Notes under the pieces: generated by a model | Told to the model about the DNA's origin: nothing | Databases searched by the model: none | Seen by the model: only the letters and a program-made list of their open reading frames with translations | NCBI GenBank assembly: GCA_035362835.1 | Contig: DAOSDY010000002.1 | Coordinates: forward strand, 751,692 to 815,691 | Direction: 5' to 3' | DNA: 64,000 nucleotides | Origin: Melioribacteraceae bacterium | GTDB lineage: Bacteria > Bacteroidota > Ignavibacteria > Ignavibacteriales > Melioribacteraceae | Program-made: the position numbers and the translations under genes | In this document: positions 27,427 through 34,906 of the stretch, in pieces | Numbering within the stretch: the first letter of the stretch is position 1 | Layout: the number at the start of each line of letters is the position of its first letter

Positions 27427-28347
27427 TCACTTGAACTTCTTTGCTTTCTCTCTAATCTTCTGAACGAGCTCAATTGAAGGACGGCTATCATTAATTCCGA
27501 ATCCCCCGCCGGATAAAACATTCTTATATACTTCTGTGTGGAGATCTGTGAATCCTTCGGTAAACTCGATCTCTTTGCCGTCAATCTTAATTGAACGGTA
27601 GGTTCTTTTGTTATTCTTTAATGCTTCTTCCGGAAGATCGCGCGGATCAATTGAAAGGAACCAATCAACATCGGCATTTTTAAGGCTTAATGTTCCGCCC
27701 ATCTTATTATCCATTGCCAGATTTAGCGAGAATTCTTCAACATCTCCGAAGAGCCAGATTAAAAGATCGAAGAAGTGGATGCCGATATTGGTTGCTATTC
27801 CCCCTGACTTCTGAATATCCCCTTTCCAGGAGAAGTTGTACCAGAGTCCGCGGGATGTAATATATTTTAACGTAACCCGGTGTTTAGTTTCTGGTTTGTG
27901 GTTCTTGGTTAGTAGATTTTTTTTGAGTTCAATTATAGATGGATGAAGGCGAAGCTGCAGTACGGTATAAATTTTCTGTTGAAATTCTTTTTCTAATGCT
28001 TCTAGTGCATCAAGATTCCAGGGATTTAAGACTAACGGTTTTTCGCAGATGGCATCGGCACCCACGCGGAGAGCAAACCTGATATGGGCATCATGAAGAT
28101 TATTCGGTGAACAGATCGAGACGTAATCGAGCTTAAAATCCGATTCTTTACGTTTAAGCATTTCTATATGGCGGTCGAAGCGTTCGAACTCGGTAAAGAA
28201 GGCGGTATCCGGGAAAAACTGGTCGAGTATTCCAACGGAATCATGCGGATCCAGAGCCGCAACGAGATTGCTGCCGGTCTCTTTAATTGCTTTGAGGTGC
28301 CGGGGAGCGATATATCCGGCTACTCCGGTAAGTGCGAAGTTTTTCAT
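27427..28347 (-). CDS. wlbA: UDP-GlcNAcA 3-dehydrogenase-like Gfo/Idh/MocA oxidoreductase (WlbA/WbpB)
   Basis: 306 residues starting MKNFALTGVAGYIAPRHLKA, very characteristic of WlbA, the NAD-dependent enzyme that oxidises C3 of UDP-N-acetylglucosaminuronate. The Gfo/Idh/MocA 'CEKPLVLNPWNLDAL' motif with the catalytic Lys is present, as is the substrate-binding 'GIATNIGIHFFDLLIWLFGD'. The stretch LLTKNHKPETKHRV (about residues 144-158) is encoded by repeat words of the intergenic islands, in frame; it falls between the Rossmann domain and the sheet domain, so the enzyme may still fold. Works with wlbB. Confidence 0.85.
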   Translation of the reverse strand: MKNFALTGVAGYIAPRHLKAIKETGSNLVAALDPHDSVGILDQFFPDTAFFTEFERFDRHIEMLKRKESDFKLDYVSICSPNNLHDAHIRFALRVGADAICEKPLVLNPWNLDALEALEKEFQQKIYTVLQLRLHPSIIELKKNLLTKNHKPETKHRVTLKYITSRGLWYNFSWKGDIQKSGGIATNIGIHFFDLLIWLFGDVEEFSLNLAMDNKMGGTLSLKNADVDWFLSIDPRDLPEEALKNNKRTYRSIKIDGKEIEFTEGFTDLHTEVYKNVLSGGGFGINDSRPSIELVQKIREKAKKFK

Positions 28348-28424
28348 GAATAGAAGATAAGAACTTAAGCGGAGAGATGGTATATGCGGGGGCAGAAAGT
28401 ATCAAGTTCGTTTAAATGCAATTG

Positions 28425-28665
28425 GGATTGGAATTATGGAATGGTTGAATAATGGGCGGATGGTGGCCGTATGCTTGGATGCTTGGAGGGGTGCTGGGCG
28501 GGGTGCGTGGTTCTTAGTAAAGAGAAAGTAACAAAGTTACAAGGTGACAAGGAAGTGATGGGTGATCTGTGAACTGTAATCGGATGAATAAAGACGGATG
28601 ACGGAGTAGAATTGATTGAGTGCTTAGATGCTTATGTGGTTGAGTTATTGAAGTGTTGAATTGAT
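28425..28665 (+). repeat. Word-repeat island 3
   Basis: A gap of 318 bases with no gene. In order along the + strand: GGAATGGTTGAATAATGG, GATGGTGGCCGTATGCTTGG, a GGGCGGGGTGCG block, GTGGTTCTTAGTAAAG, AAGTAACAAAGTTACAAGG, GTGATGGGTGATCTG, a GACGGATGACGG block and GTTGAATTG. This module order recurs in islands 4 and 5. Confidence 0.8.
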
Positions 28666-30777
28666 TTATTTATTAGAAAGATCCTTTACACATCGGAAGC
28701 CGAAATAATTATCATAAGTATCAGGATCATAATGGTTGCGGAGTGTTATCCGGCACCCGAGTTCATTTACATTCCATGACCCTCCGCGGAGGACTTTGAA
28801 ATTACCCTTTTTGCCGCCTGAAGGATTATTAATGTCTGAGGAATCATAAGGTGAATACCAGTCGCTACACCATTCGAGAACATTGCCGCACATATCATAT
28901 ATACCAAGTTCATTTGGCGATTTAGTTCCGATTGGATTAGTCCGCAGATCAGAATTGGCAGAATACCAGGCAACATCATTCAGGTTATTACTGCCAGCGA
29001 ATTTATATTTTTTAGATTTAGTTCCGCCGCGTGAAGCAAATTCCCACTCGGCTTCAGTAGGCAGCCTCTTTCCGGCCCATTCAGCATAATCGTATGCATC
29101 CTGCCAGCTTATATTAACCACCGGATGGTCATCAATCCATCCCCATTCAGGCACCGGGGGCATGCGGCGCCCTTTTGAATTGCAGAATTCACGGAATTGC
29201 TTTACAGTGACCGGGAATTTATCTATCAGAAAACTTTTCACTTCAACTTTTCTTACCGGTTTTTCATCTGCAAAATCCAGACTTCCCATTTCAAAACTTC
29301 CGCCATCAACTAAAACCATCTCCCCTTTCTTTAATTTTTCCTCCTGAATCAGTTTTAGTTTATTGATATTCTCGATAATATTATTCCACTGATAGACAGG
29401 ATTTTCTTTTTTATCCCAGAGAGCAGATTTCCGGCAGAGAACCAGAGCCTCATCAAACTTTCTTTCTTCAACCAGTTTTTTAATCTCTTCATAATAGACA
29501 GATGCCTGTTTCTTTCTGATATTCAATTCAACTTCTTTTCTTCTTTTCTCATCGATCAGATAGATCAAATCAGAGATTGTGCCGATACGGTTCTTCTTGT
29601 CCCTTGTAAGACATTTCATAGCAATGGGAGCAACGTCGTGTTTGCTTTTGAGAGGAGAGATTTCGATTAACGGATTAAGTTTTTTTTCTTTAATCAATTT
29701 AGCCGATCCGCTATAAGGAAGGTCGCCGTCGATCATTTCATATAAGATCATTCCGAGTGAATAGATATCTGCCTCTTTGCCAACATCTTTCCAGCGAGCG
29801 GCCATAATCTGTTCAGGGGCCATATAAGCGGGAGTTCCTACACCGTCGTGGAGAATTTCCAGATTCTCCATTCCTATACCGCGTGCAAGTCCAAAATCGC
29901 TAATCTTAACCTTCCATTTCTGGGAGAGGTCTTTGAAATTTTTATTTTTTATTAACAGGATATTTTCCGGTTTGAGGTCAAGGTGAATAAGTCCCGCCTG
30001 ATGAATTGCCTCAACGCCGAGACATGCCTGCTTAAATATTTCGAGTCCTTCTTCCAGGCGGTCTTCAATGTGTCCGGAGGTTTCAACAAGCCAGTTACGG
30101 AGACTCATATCGGCCAGTTCCATCGGATAGATGACAATTGTCTGTTCTTTTGATAAAGCGATCTGGGGCTGATAAGCTTTGATTACGTGTTCAACATTAT
30201 CGAGTCGGTCGCGCGACTCGAACTCAAGAAGTATATTGTTGATTGAATCCTTTGTGATGTAAGGAAGAGTCTTTAAGGCCATGGTTCTTTCTGTAATCTT
30301 ATCGAAGACCTCGTAGACACTTCCGAAACCTCCCTGCCCTATTTTGCTTTTAACAAGATACCGCTCGGCAATCAGTTCATTTATCTGCAGTTCAACATTT
30401 TTTATCGGGGCAGTTTTTTCTTTTATGTCGCTTAAACTGCTGCTGTGATTAGTCTGGTGTGGCGTACGGCTGCCGTGCGGAGTGCGTCCGTTTGTAACAG
30501 TATTACCCGTAGGAGTTTTGCACGAAGGACAAATCTGCCAGGTTCCCTTAATCTCCTTTCCGCACTGTCGGCATTTACTGATCTGGATAATAGGCTCGAG
30601 GCAATTAGGACAGATATCCCAATCGGATGAAATCTCCTCACCGCAGGATTTACAGTACAGGTTTAAGTCCACATTAAGGCCATTATCTTTGATAGTTATA
30701 CTTTCTTTTTTAGACGCCCTGAAGAATACTGCCAAATAATAATACCTTTTCAGCAATATATGTGTGTAATGGGTCAC
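28666..30777 (-). CDS. Zinc-ribbon Ser/Thr protein kinase fused to a SUMF1 (formylglycine-generating-enzyme-like) domain
   Basis: Up to 703 residues. Two zinc ribbons (C42/C45/C56/C59 and C69/C72/C83/C86), then a eukaryotic-type kinase domain: glycine loop GQGGFG (147-152), ALK with K169, HLDLKPEN (catalytic D267) and SDFGLARG. HLD replaces the usual HRD, so it is a non-RD kinase. A Lys/Glu-rich linker leads to a SUMF1/FGE-type C-lectin-like domain (about 455-700: MVLVDGGSFEMGS, RLPTEAEWEFASRG, GNVLEWCSDWY, RVLRGGSWN, FGFRCV). No membrane helix is evident. The first start is a GTG; a TTG at 30735 behind AAAAGG is an alternative. Flanked by repeat islands; the function is unknown. Confidence 0.88.
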   Translation of the reverse strand: MTHYTHILLKRYYYLAVFFRASKKESITIKDNGLNVDLNLYCKSCGEEISSDWDICPNCLEPIIQISKCRQCGKEIKGTWQICPSCKTPTGNTVTNGRTPHGSRTPHQTNHSSSLSDIKEKTAPIKNVELQINELIAERYLVKSKIGQGGFGSVYEVFDKITERTMALKTLPYITKDSINNILLEFESRDRLDNVEHVIKAYQPQIALSKEQTIVIYPMELADMSLRNWLVETSGHIEDRLEEGLEIFKQACLGVEAIHQAGLIHLDLKPENILLIKNKNFKDLSQKWKVKISDFGLARGIGMENLEILHDGVGTPAYMAPEQIMAARWKDVGKEADIYSLGMILYEMIDGDLPYSGSAKLIKEKKLNPLIEISPLKSKHDVAPIAMKCLTRDKKNRIGTISDLIYLIDEKRRKEVELNIRKKQASVYYEEIKKLVEERKFDEALVLCRKSALWDKKENPVYQWNNIIENINKLKLIQEEKLKKGEMVLVDGGSFEMGSLDFADEKPVRKVEVKSFLIDKFPVTVKQFREFCNSKGRRMPPVPEWGWIDDHPVVNISWQDAYDYAEWAGKRLPTEAEWEFASRGGTKSKKYKFAGSNNLNDVAWYSANSDLRTNPIGTKSPNELGIYDMCGNVLEWCSDWYSPYDSSDINNPSGGKKGNFKVLRGGSWNVNELGCRITLRNHYDPDTYDNYFGFRCVKDLSNK

Positions 30778-30779
30778 AC

Positions 30780-31250
30780 GGTTGAGGTGGGTGAAAGAAA
30801 GTGAAGAGTAAACTGTAATCTGTGATCGGTGAACTGTAAAGGAATGAGCAGGAAAAATGGAATGTTGGAATAATGGGTGGATAGTGGCCGTATGCTTGAT
30901 TGCTTTGGTGATTGGTTGATTGGAGGAGTGTTCGTGGTGCTTAGTTCGTAGTTCTTAGTTAAGAGAAAGTGACAAAGTTACAGAGTGACAAGGTGACAAA
31001 GGAGGGTGAATCTATGACAGAAGACGGAGGACAGAGGTCTGAGGACGGATAGGGTTGATGGATGGATTTAGGAAAAATGGAATAATGGAATGGTGGAATA
31101 GTGGGTGGATGGTGGCCGTATGCTTGAATGCTTGGATGCTTGATTGATTGGATGATTGATTGGAGGGTTGAAGGGGCGCGGGGCAAGTGTAGTTCTTGGT
31201 TCTTAGTTGCTTAGTTCTTGGTTACTCGGTCTTCTGTACGCTGCATTCTG
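30780..31250 (+). repeat. Word-repeat island 4 (two tandem units)
   Basis: A gap of 513 bases with no gene. Unit 1 (about 30840-31060) and unit 2 (about 31070-31230) have the same sequence of words: GGAATAATGG cluster, GTGGCCGTATGCTTGATTGC, TTGATTGGAGG, TTAGTTCTTGGTTC words, GTGACAAAGTTACAGAG (unit 1), and GGACAGAGGTCTGAGGACGG (unit 1). Copies differ by many substitutions, so this is not a recent tandem duplication. Confidence 0.82.
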
Positions 31251-31290
31251 TCATGAAAGAATGGCCACGAATTTCACTTATTTACACTAA

Positions 31291-31923
31291 TCATTCTGTA
31301 TTCAATGTATTAGATTTATTTAATCTTAAAAACTGACGGATCGTCATTGCTACTATTTTTAAATCAAGCCATAACGACCAGTTATCAATATACCACAAAT
31401 CATATTCGGTACGTTTTTGCATTTCTGTTAAATCTGATGTCCTCCCTTTCAAACCATTTACCTGAGCCCAGCCTGTAATACCGGGTCTAATAATGTGACG
31501 CTTCATATAATCTGCCAGCTCGTCCTTCAGGATTAAATTCTCGGCTTCATCATGAGGACGGGGACCAACAACAGACATATCCCCTCTTAATACATTAAAG
31601 AATTGAGGCAGCTCATCAATATTAAATTTTCTTAAGAAAAAGCCGAACGCCGTAAGACGCGGATCACCCTTTAGTGTTATTCTATGTCCATTATTGTTCT
31701 CTCCAGGAATCATCGAACGGAATTTATAACAGTAGAACGGCTTCCCTTTCATGCCCCATCTTTTGCCTTTATAAAATATCGGTCCGGGATTAAATATTTT
31801 TTGCAGCATAAAAATTATCGGGAAGAACCATGAGAAGACTAAAAGGATTAAAGTAATAGATAGTATGAGATCGAAAGATCTTTTCAAGAGTTTCCATTTA
31901 TGATTTTTTGGTTCAGCAATCAT
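31291..31923 (-). CDS. Initiating sugar-phosphate transferase, PglC/WcaJ-type (short form)
   Basis: 210-residue monotopic phosphoglycosyl transferase that loads the first sugar phosphate onto undecaprenyl phosphate at the inner membrane. It has a basic start, 'KRSFDLILSITLILLVFSWFFPIIFMLQ' forming the re-entrant helix, then 'GPIFYKGKRWGMKGKPFYCYKFRSM', 'NIDELPQFFNVLRGDMSVVGPRPHDEAE' with the catalytic Asp-Glu pair, and 'PGITGWAQVNGLKG'. It is flanked by repeat islands. A second, much larger sugar transferase lies 5 kb downstream, so two initiating enzymes may serve different glycans. Confidence 0.92.
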   Translation of the reverse strand: MIAEPKNHKWKLLKRSFDLILSITLILLVFSWFFPIIFMLQKIFNPGPIFYKGKRWGMKGKPFYCYKFRSMIPGENNNGHRITLKGDPRLTAFGFFLRKFNIDELPQFFNVLRGDMSVVGPRPHDEAENLILKDELADYMKRHIIRPGITGWAQVNGLKGRTSDLTEMQKRTEYDLWYIDNWSLWLDLKIVAMTIRQFLRLNKSNTLNTE

Positions 31924-31984
31924 TACGGAGAGGAAACATATTTGTTTTATGATAATATAAAAACTTTAATTATTAGAATAAACA

Positions 31985-32350
31985 GGTTAAGTAATGGCTG
32001 CTGGTGGTGGATGGAGGAAAATTGGAATAATGGAATGGTGGAAGAATGTGTGGATGAACGCCGTATGCTTGATTGCTTGAATGCTTGGTTGATTGGAGGA
32101 TTGAAAGGGTGCGGGGCAAGTTTAGTTCTAGGTTCGTAGTTCTTAGTTAAGAGAAAGTGACAAAGTTACAAAGTGACAAGGAAGTGATGGGTGTTCAGTG
32201 AACAGTAATGGGATGACAGAAGGCTGAGGACAGAGGTCTGAGGGAGGAGAGAGTTGATGGAAGGATTTAGGAATATTGGAATAATGGAATTTTGGGTGGA
32301 TGGTGGCCGTTTGCTTGATTGCTTGGATGCTTGATTGATTGGATGATTGA
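31985..32350 (+). repeat. Word-repeat island 5
   Basis: Two further units of the same module series: TGGAATAATGGAATGGTGG, CCGTATGCTTGATTGCTTG, TTGATTGGAGGATTG, GGTGCGGGGC, GTTCGTAGTTCTTAGTTAAG, GTGACAAAGTTACAAAGTG, ACAGAGGTCTGAGGGAGG, then a second GGAATAATGG / GTGGCCGTTTGCTTG stretch. It closely parallels island 4. From 32350 to 32460 the sequence turns strongly AT-rich without words and probably holds the promoter of the HTH gene. Confidence 0.82.
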
Positions 32351-32537
32351 GAGATGTTAGAGATACTATAGAAACTGATACTAAACTTATATATAGTATT
32401 AGTTATAACTATTTATTATTTTACTATTAGTTTACTGTTTCTTTACCACAAAAAAAGGAGGATTGTCAGCTTTAATGCATTACAGAGGGGTATTTTTCCT
32501 TTATACTTATATTTTTTATATTACAAGGATATATAAC

Positions 32538-33068
32538 ATGCATGAGGAAGCAGAACGAGAAAAATTTGTAATGCTTAGAGCCAGCGGATTATCTTATGAA
32601 CAGATCCGTTTGAGAACAAAGATATCAAAACCGACACTGATAAAATGGGATAAGGAGTTCAGGGAGGAGATAATCAAGTATCAGAAGGAGCGTACAAATG
32701 AATTACTTTCGGTACTATTAAACGATTCCATGAATTATTTGAAGGAGATGCTTTCAGAGAGGAATAAAGCATTTGCTCATTTTAAGAAGATAAGCTACGA
32801 TAAGTTATCTAAGAATGAGCTTGTTAATATTATCTCTAAACTGGATTCGCTGATCAATAAGAATCTGGAATACTTAAGCGCAACGGATATTAATTTGAAT
32901 CTGGGTGTAAACAGTCCGTACAGGTTAAATGCAACAGCGGAGGCTTATAAGTCAGAAGCGCCAGAGGAAATAACATTACGTGTAAGACGGATATGCGAGT
33001 TTGATGACCCGCCAACGGAACGGATCACTGAGAGTAAGATTCCTGCGAAAGGGGTGGGAAGATTTTGA
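32538..33068 (+). CDS. Orphan helix-turn-helix protein
   Basis: 176 residues from the ATG at 32538 (AAGG about 11 bases upstream). The N-terminal part 'REKFVMLRASGLSYEQIRLRTKISKPTLIKWDKEFREEI' is a homeodomain-like HTH of the kind found in transposases and small terminase subunits. The remainder is helical and charged, with 'LINKNLEYLSATDINLNLGVN' and no catalytic motif. A longer frame from 32463 or 32475 has AGGAGG upstream but would add an atypical aromatic leader. No transposase or phage gene is adjacent. It is one of few + strand genes in this zone and is flanked by word-repeat islands. Confidence 0.68.
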   Translation: MHEEAEREKFVMLRASGLSYEQIRLRTKISKPTLIKWDKEFREEIIKYQKERTNELLSVLLNDSMNYLKEMLSERNKAFAHFKKISYDKLSKNELVNIISKLDSLINKNLEYLSATDINLNLGVNSPYRLNATAEAYKSEAPEEITLRVRRICEFDDPPTERITESKIPAKGVGRF

Positions 33069-33094
33069 ATGCGTGTGCGGGGCGGGGTTTGGTT

Positions 33095-33315
33095 GTATTG
33101 AAGGAGGACGGAGAAGGATTGCTTGGGTATGGGTTGTTCTTAGTTCGTGGTTCTTAGTTCGTTGTTTTTGGTTAAGGAGTTAACTATAAAACAAGGAACA
33201 GGGATAATGGAGTTGTGGAATAATGGGTGGATGGTGGGCGTATGCTTGATTGCTTTGGTGTTTGGTTGATTGGCGATTGTTCGTGGTGCTTAGTTGTTAT
33301 TTAGTTTGTTACAAT
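33095..33315 (+). repeat. Word-repeat island 6
   Basis: Starting within 30 bases of the HTH gene stop: GTTCTTAGTTCGTGGTTC words, a GGATAATGGAGTTGTGG cluster, GGGCGTATGCTTGATTGC, TTGGTTGATTGGCG, GCTTAGTTGTTATTTAG and GTTACAATGTTACAAG. The word order is circularly shifted relative to islands 3-5. Confidence 0.8.
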
Positions 33316-33330
33316 GTTACAAGAAAGCTA

Positions 33331-33615
33331 TCAATAGACTTCATCATGAGAGCCGATATTAATTAGAAGAATCTCACTTAGACCTGTTTCCGGATTATGA
33401 ATTAAATCGAAGACAATTCTTACTTCACGGGTTACTGAGCAGGCATAAACTCCTTCCAATAATCCTTTTAACTTATGGGTCTTTAATGAAGGTTCAAATG
33501 GATCGGCTTCCAGAAATTTCAATGTATTAATTATTCTATCCTGCAGATCAGGCTGATATTTAATAATCTTCTTAAAAGCACGCTTAAAAGAAGATGACCA
33601 GTTGAGGACTATCAT
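33331..33615 (-). CDS. Type II toxin, RelE/YafQ mRNA-interferase family
   Basis: 94-residue protein with the YafQ-type pattern: 'WSSSFKRAFKKIIKYQPDLQDRI' helices, 'LKTHKLKGLLEGVYACSVTREVRIVFDL' strands, and the terminal 'LINIGSHDEVY', which holds the conserved His-Asp-Glu-x-Tyr end. Such toxins cut mRNA on the ribosome. The start codon overlaps the stop codon of the antitoxin gene (TAATG), the usual coupled arrangement. It lies between two repeat islands. Family confidence is high; activity is untested. Confidence 0.92.
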   Translation of the reverse strand: MIVLNWSSSFKRAFKKIIKYQPDLQDRIINTLKFLEADPFEPSLKTHKLKGLLEGVYACSVTREVRIVFDLIHNPETGLSEILLINIGSHDEVY

Positions 33616-33830
33616 TATTTTTCAGCATCTTTAAGAAAATCTTCTACAGAACCTCTTCCAGATCTGCCTGAATAATATTCTTCCCTGCTTTCTCTAATAG
33701 TGTCTGATATTTCCTTCCGTCTTTCCTCAATAACACGCTTATAAATGAGGTTAGAAATCATTAATTGATCTTCCAGAGAAAGCTTCGAAACAGATTCCAG
33801 GAAGTCATTGATTATATTTTTTGTCTGCAT
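33615..33830 (-). CDS. Antitoxin partner of the RelE/YafQ toxin
   Basis: 71-residue, charged, helical protein (SKLSLEDQLMISNLIYKRVIEERRKEISDTIRESREEYYSGR) ending in 'GSVEDFLKDAEK'. The C-terminal tail with Arg/Ser followed by an acidic helix is typical of antitoxins that wrap the toxin. The DNA-binding type is not clear from sequence. It precedes and overlaps the toxin gene by one base, so identification rests mainly on this arrangement. Confidence 0.85.
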   Translation of the reverse strand: MQTKNIINDFLESVSKLSLEDQLMISNLIYKRVIEERRKEISDTIRESREEYYSGRSGRGSVEDFLKDAEK

Positions 33831-33894
33831 GTTAATTACCTAATGATTTCAATTACAACTTACTAAGATTGATGCTAAATAACAATTCAGAGTG

Positions 33895-34197
33895 TGTAAA
33901 ATGGAATGGTGGAATGATGGGTGGTTCGTTCGTGGTGAAAGAGTAAACAGTAATCGGTGAACAGAAGTCGGAAGACAGAGGACGGATAGGGTTGATGGAT
34001 GGATTTAGGAATATTGGAATAATGGAATATTGGGGGGATGGTGGCAGTATGCTTGAGTGCTTGAGTGCTTAGGTGGTTGAAGGGGTGCGGGCGCGGGGCG
34101 GGATTTGTTACTTTGTTTCCTTGTTACTATGTCACTGGTTACTCGTTACTGTTCACTCATTACTGATTTCCCGTCACGCGTTACTGATTACACATCT
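33895..34197 (+). repeat. Word-repeat island 7
   Basis: The gap of 367 bases before the YjbH gene holds AATGGAATGGTGGAATGATG, a GTAATCGGTGAACAG block, GGAAGACAGAGGACGG, GGAATAATGGAATATTGG, TGCTTGAGTGCTTGAG and GGGGTGCGGGCGCGGGGCGG. The last 80 bases switch orientation (TTGTTACTTTGTTTCC and related words are the reverse complement of the GTAACAAAG words). Confidence 0.8.
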
Positions 34198-34896
34198 TCA
34201 CAGCACAAAACTGACCGAGGCGCCGCCGGAGAAATGCTTCATGTCCATAAAACCGCCGAGGAGTTTGATATGGTTGAATAAAGTTATACGCATACCGGCA
34301 TTGAAACGCTCGGCATCGTACTCCCCCATCAACTCTAACATTTCAATCAGTGTTACGGAAAAACCGCCGAAGATACCGACGTACTGGTGATCGGCCGCAT
34401 CGATAATATCGGATCCGTAACCTAATGTAAAATGAATCCGGTTAAACGGAGAGTTGAAATTAAAGTTCTTAGAAATTACAAGATAAGTCGACGTGAAATG
34501 TTTTGCACTTGGGTCTGTGCTATAAGGATTATGGAGACCGAGTGTGATTGAAGGAAGATTATTAGTCTCGTCAAAGAACCTTATCCTTCCGCTGAACATG
34601 CGATCCATTACATGTCCCCGCTCGTACGGATAATTGAGCTGACGTGTAATCCTGAAAGAAGCTTCAATAAAAGGAAGAAAACTAATCGTAATGAACGGAG
34701 CAATTACATCTCTAACACCGTTTGAATACTTGAGATGATTCCTTTCGAGGTAATTAGCGCCTAAATAGATGGTGCCGTCCGCGGCAAGATCCGCAGTTGG
34801 GATATTAAAAAGTCCTGTCATCCCGTTGAGCGACTGTCCTCTCGTAACAGAGACAGAAGCTAAGATGACAATAAACAGTACTTTTATTAATTTCAT
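34198..34896 (-). CDS. YjbH-like outer-membrane polysaccharide-associated protein
   Basis: 232 residues with a signal peptide (KVLFIVILASVSVTRGQ) and the typical YjbH start of the mature protein, 'NGMTGLFNIPTADLAADGTIYLGANY', followed by alternating amphipathic strands (FISFLPF, FRITRQL, ITLGLHNPY) ending in an aromatic/hydrophobic strand (GASVSFVL), consistent with an outer-membrane beta-barrel. YjbH/GfcD proteins accompany exopolysaccharide or capsule export. It is divergent from the polymerase gene, 10 bases between start codons, so the two promoters must lie within or overlap the coding ends. Confidence 0.82.
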   Translation of the reverse strand: MKLIKVLFIVILASVSVTRGQSLNGMTGLFNIPTADLAADGTIYLGANYLERNHLKYSNGVRDVIAPFITISFLPFIEASFRITRQLNYPYERGHVMDRMFSGRIRFFDETNNLPSITLGLHNPYSTDPSAKHFTSTYLVISKNFNFNSPFNRIHFTLGYGSDIIDAADHQYVGIFGGFSVTLIEMLELMGEYDAERFNAGMRITLFNHIKLLGGFMDMKHFSGGASVSFVL

Positions 34897-34906
34897 TTAG
34901 AGATAT

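Noticed and set aside
30959..31186. Minus-strand ORF rich in Ser/Pro/His/Ile
   Set aside because: It is a translation of word-repeat island 4; similar ORFs at 25010-25198, 38568-38780 and 38609-38794 have the same origin.
31900..32139. Plus-strand ORF rich in Trp/Asn/Met
   Set aside because: It overlaps the sugar transferase start and island 5; composition is dictated by GGAATAATGG words and there is no RBS. The same applies to 33001-33183, 38697-39023 and 38906-39133.
32463..32537. Longer N-terminus for the HTH protein
   Set aside because: AGGAGG is present upstream, but spacing to the TTG (1 base) and the ATG at 32475 (13 bases) is poor and the added leader is aromatic and unlike the family.
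32463..33068. Prophage packaging module
   Set aside because: Only an HTH with slight small-terminase resemblance; no large terminase, portal or capsid genes.
34073..34390. Plus-strand ORF over island 7 and the yjbH end
   Set aside because: Half repeat words, half antisense of the YjbH gene.
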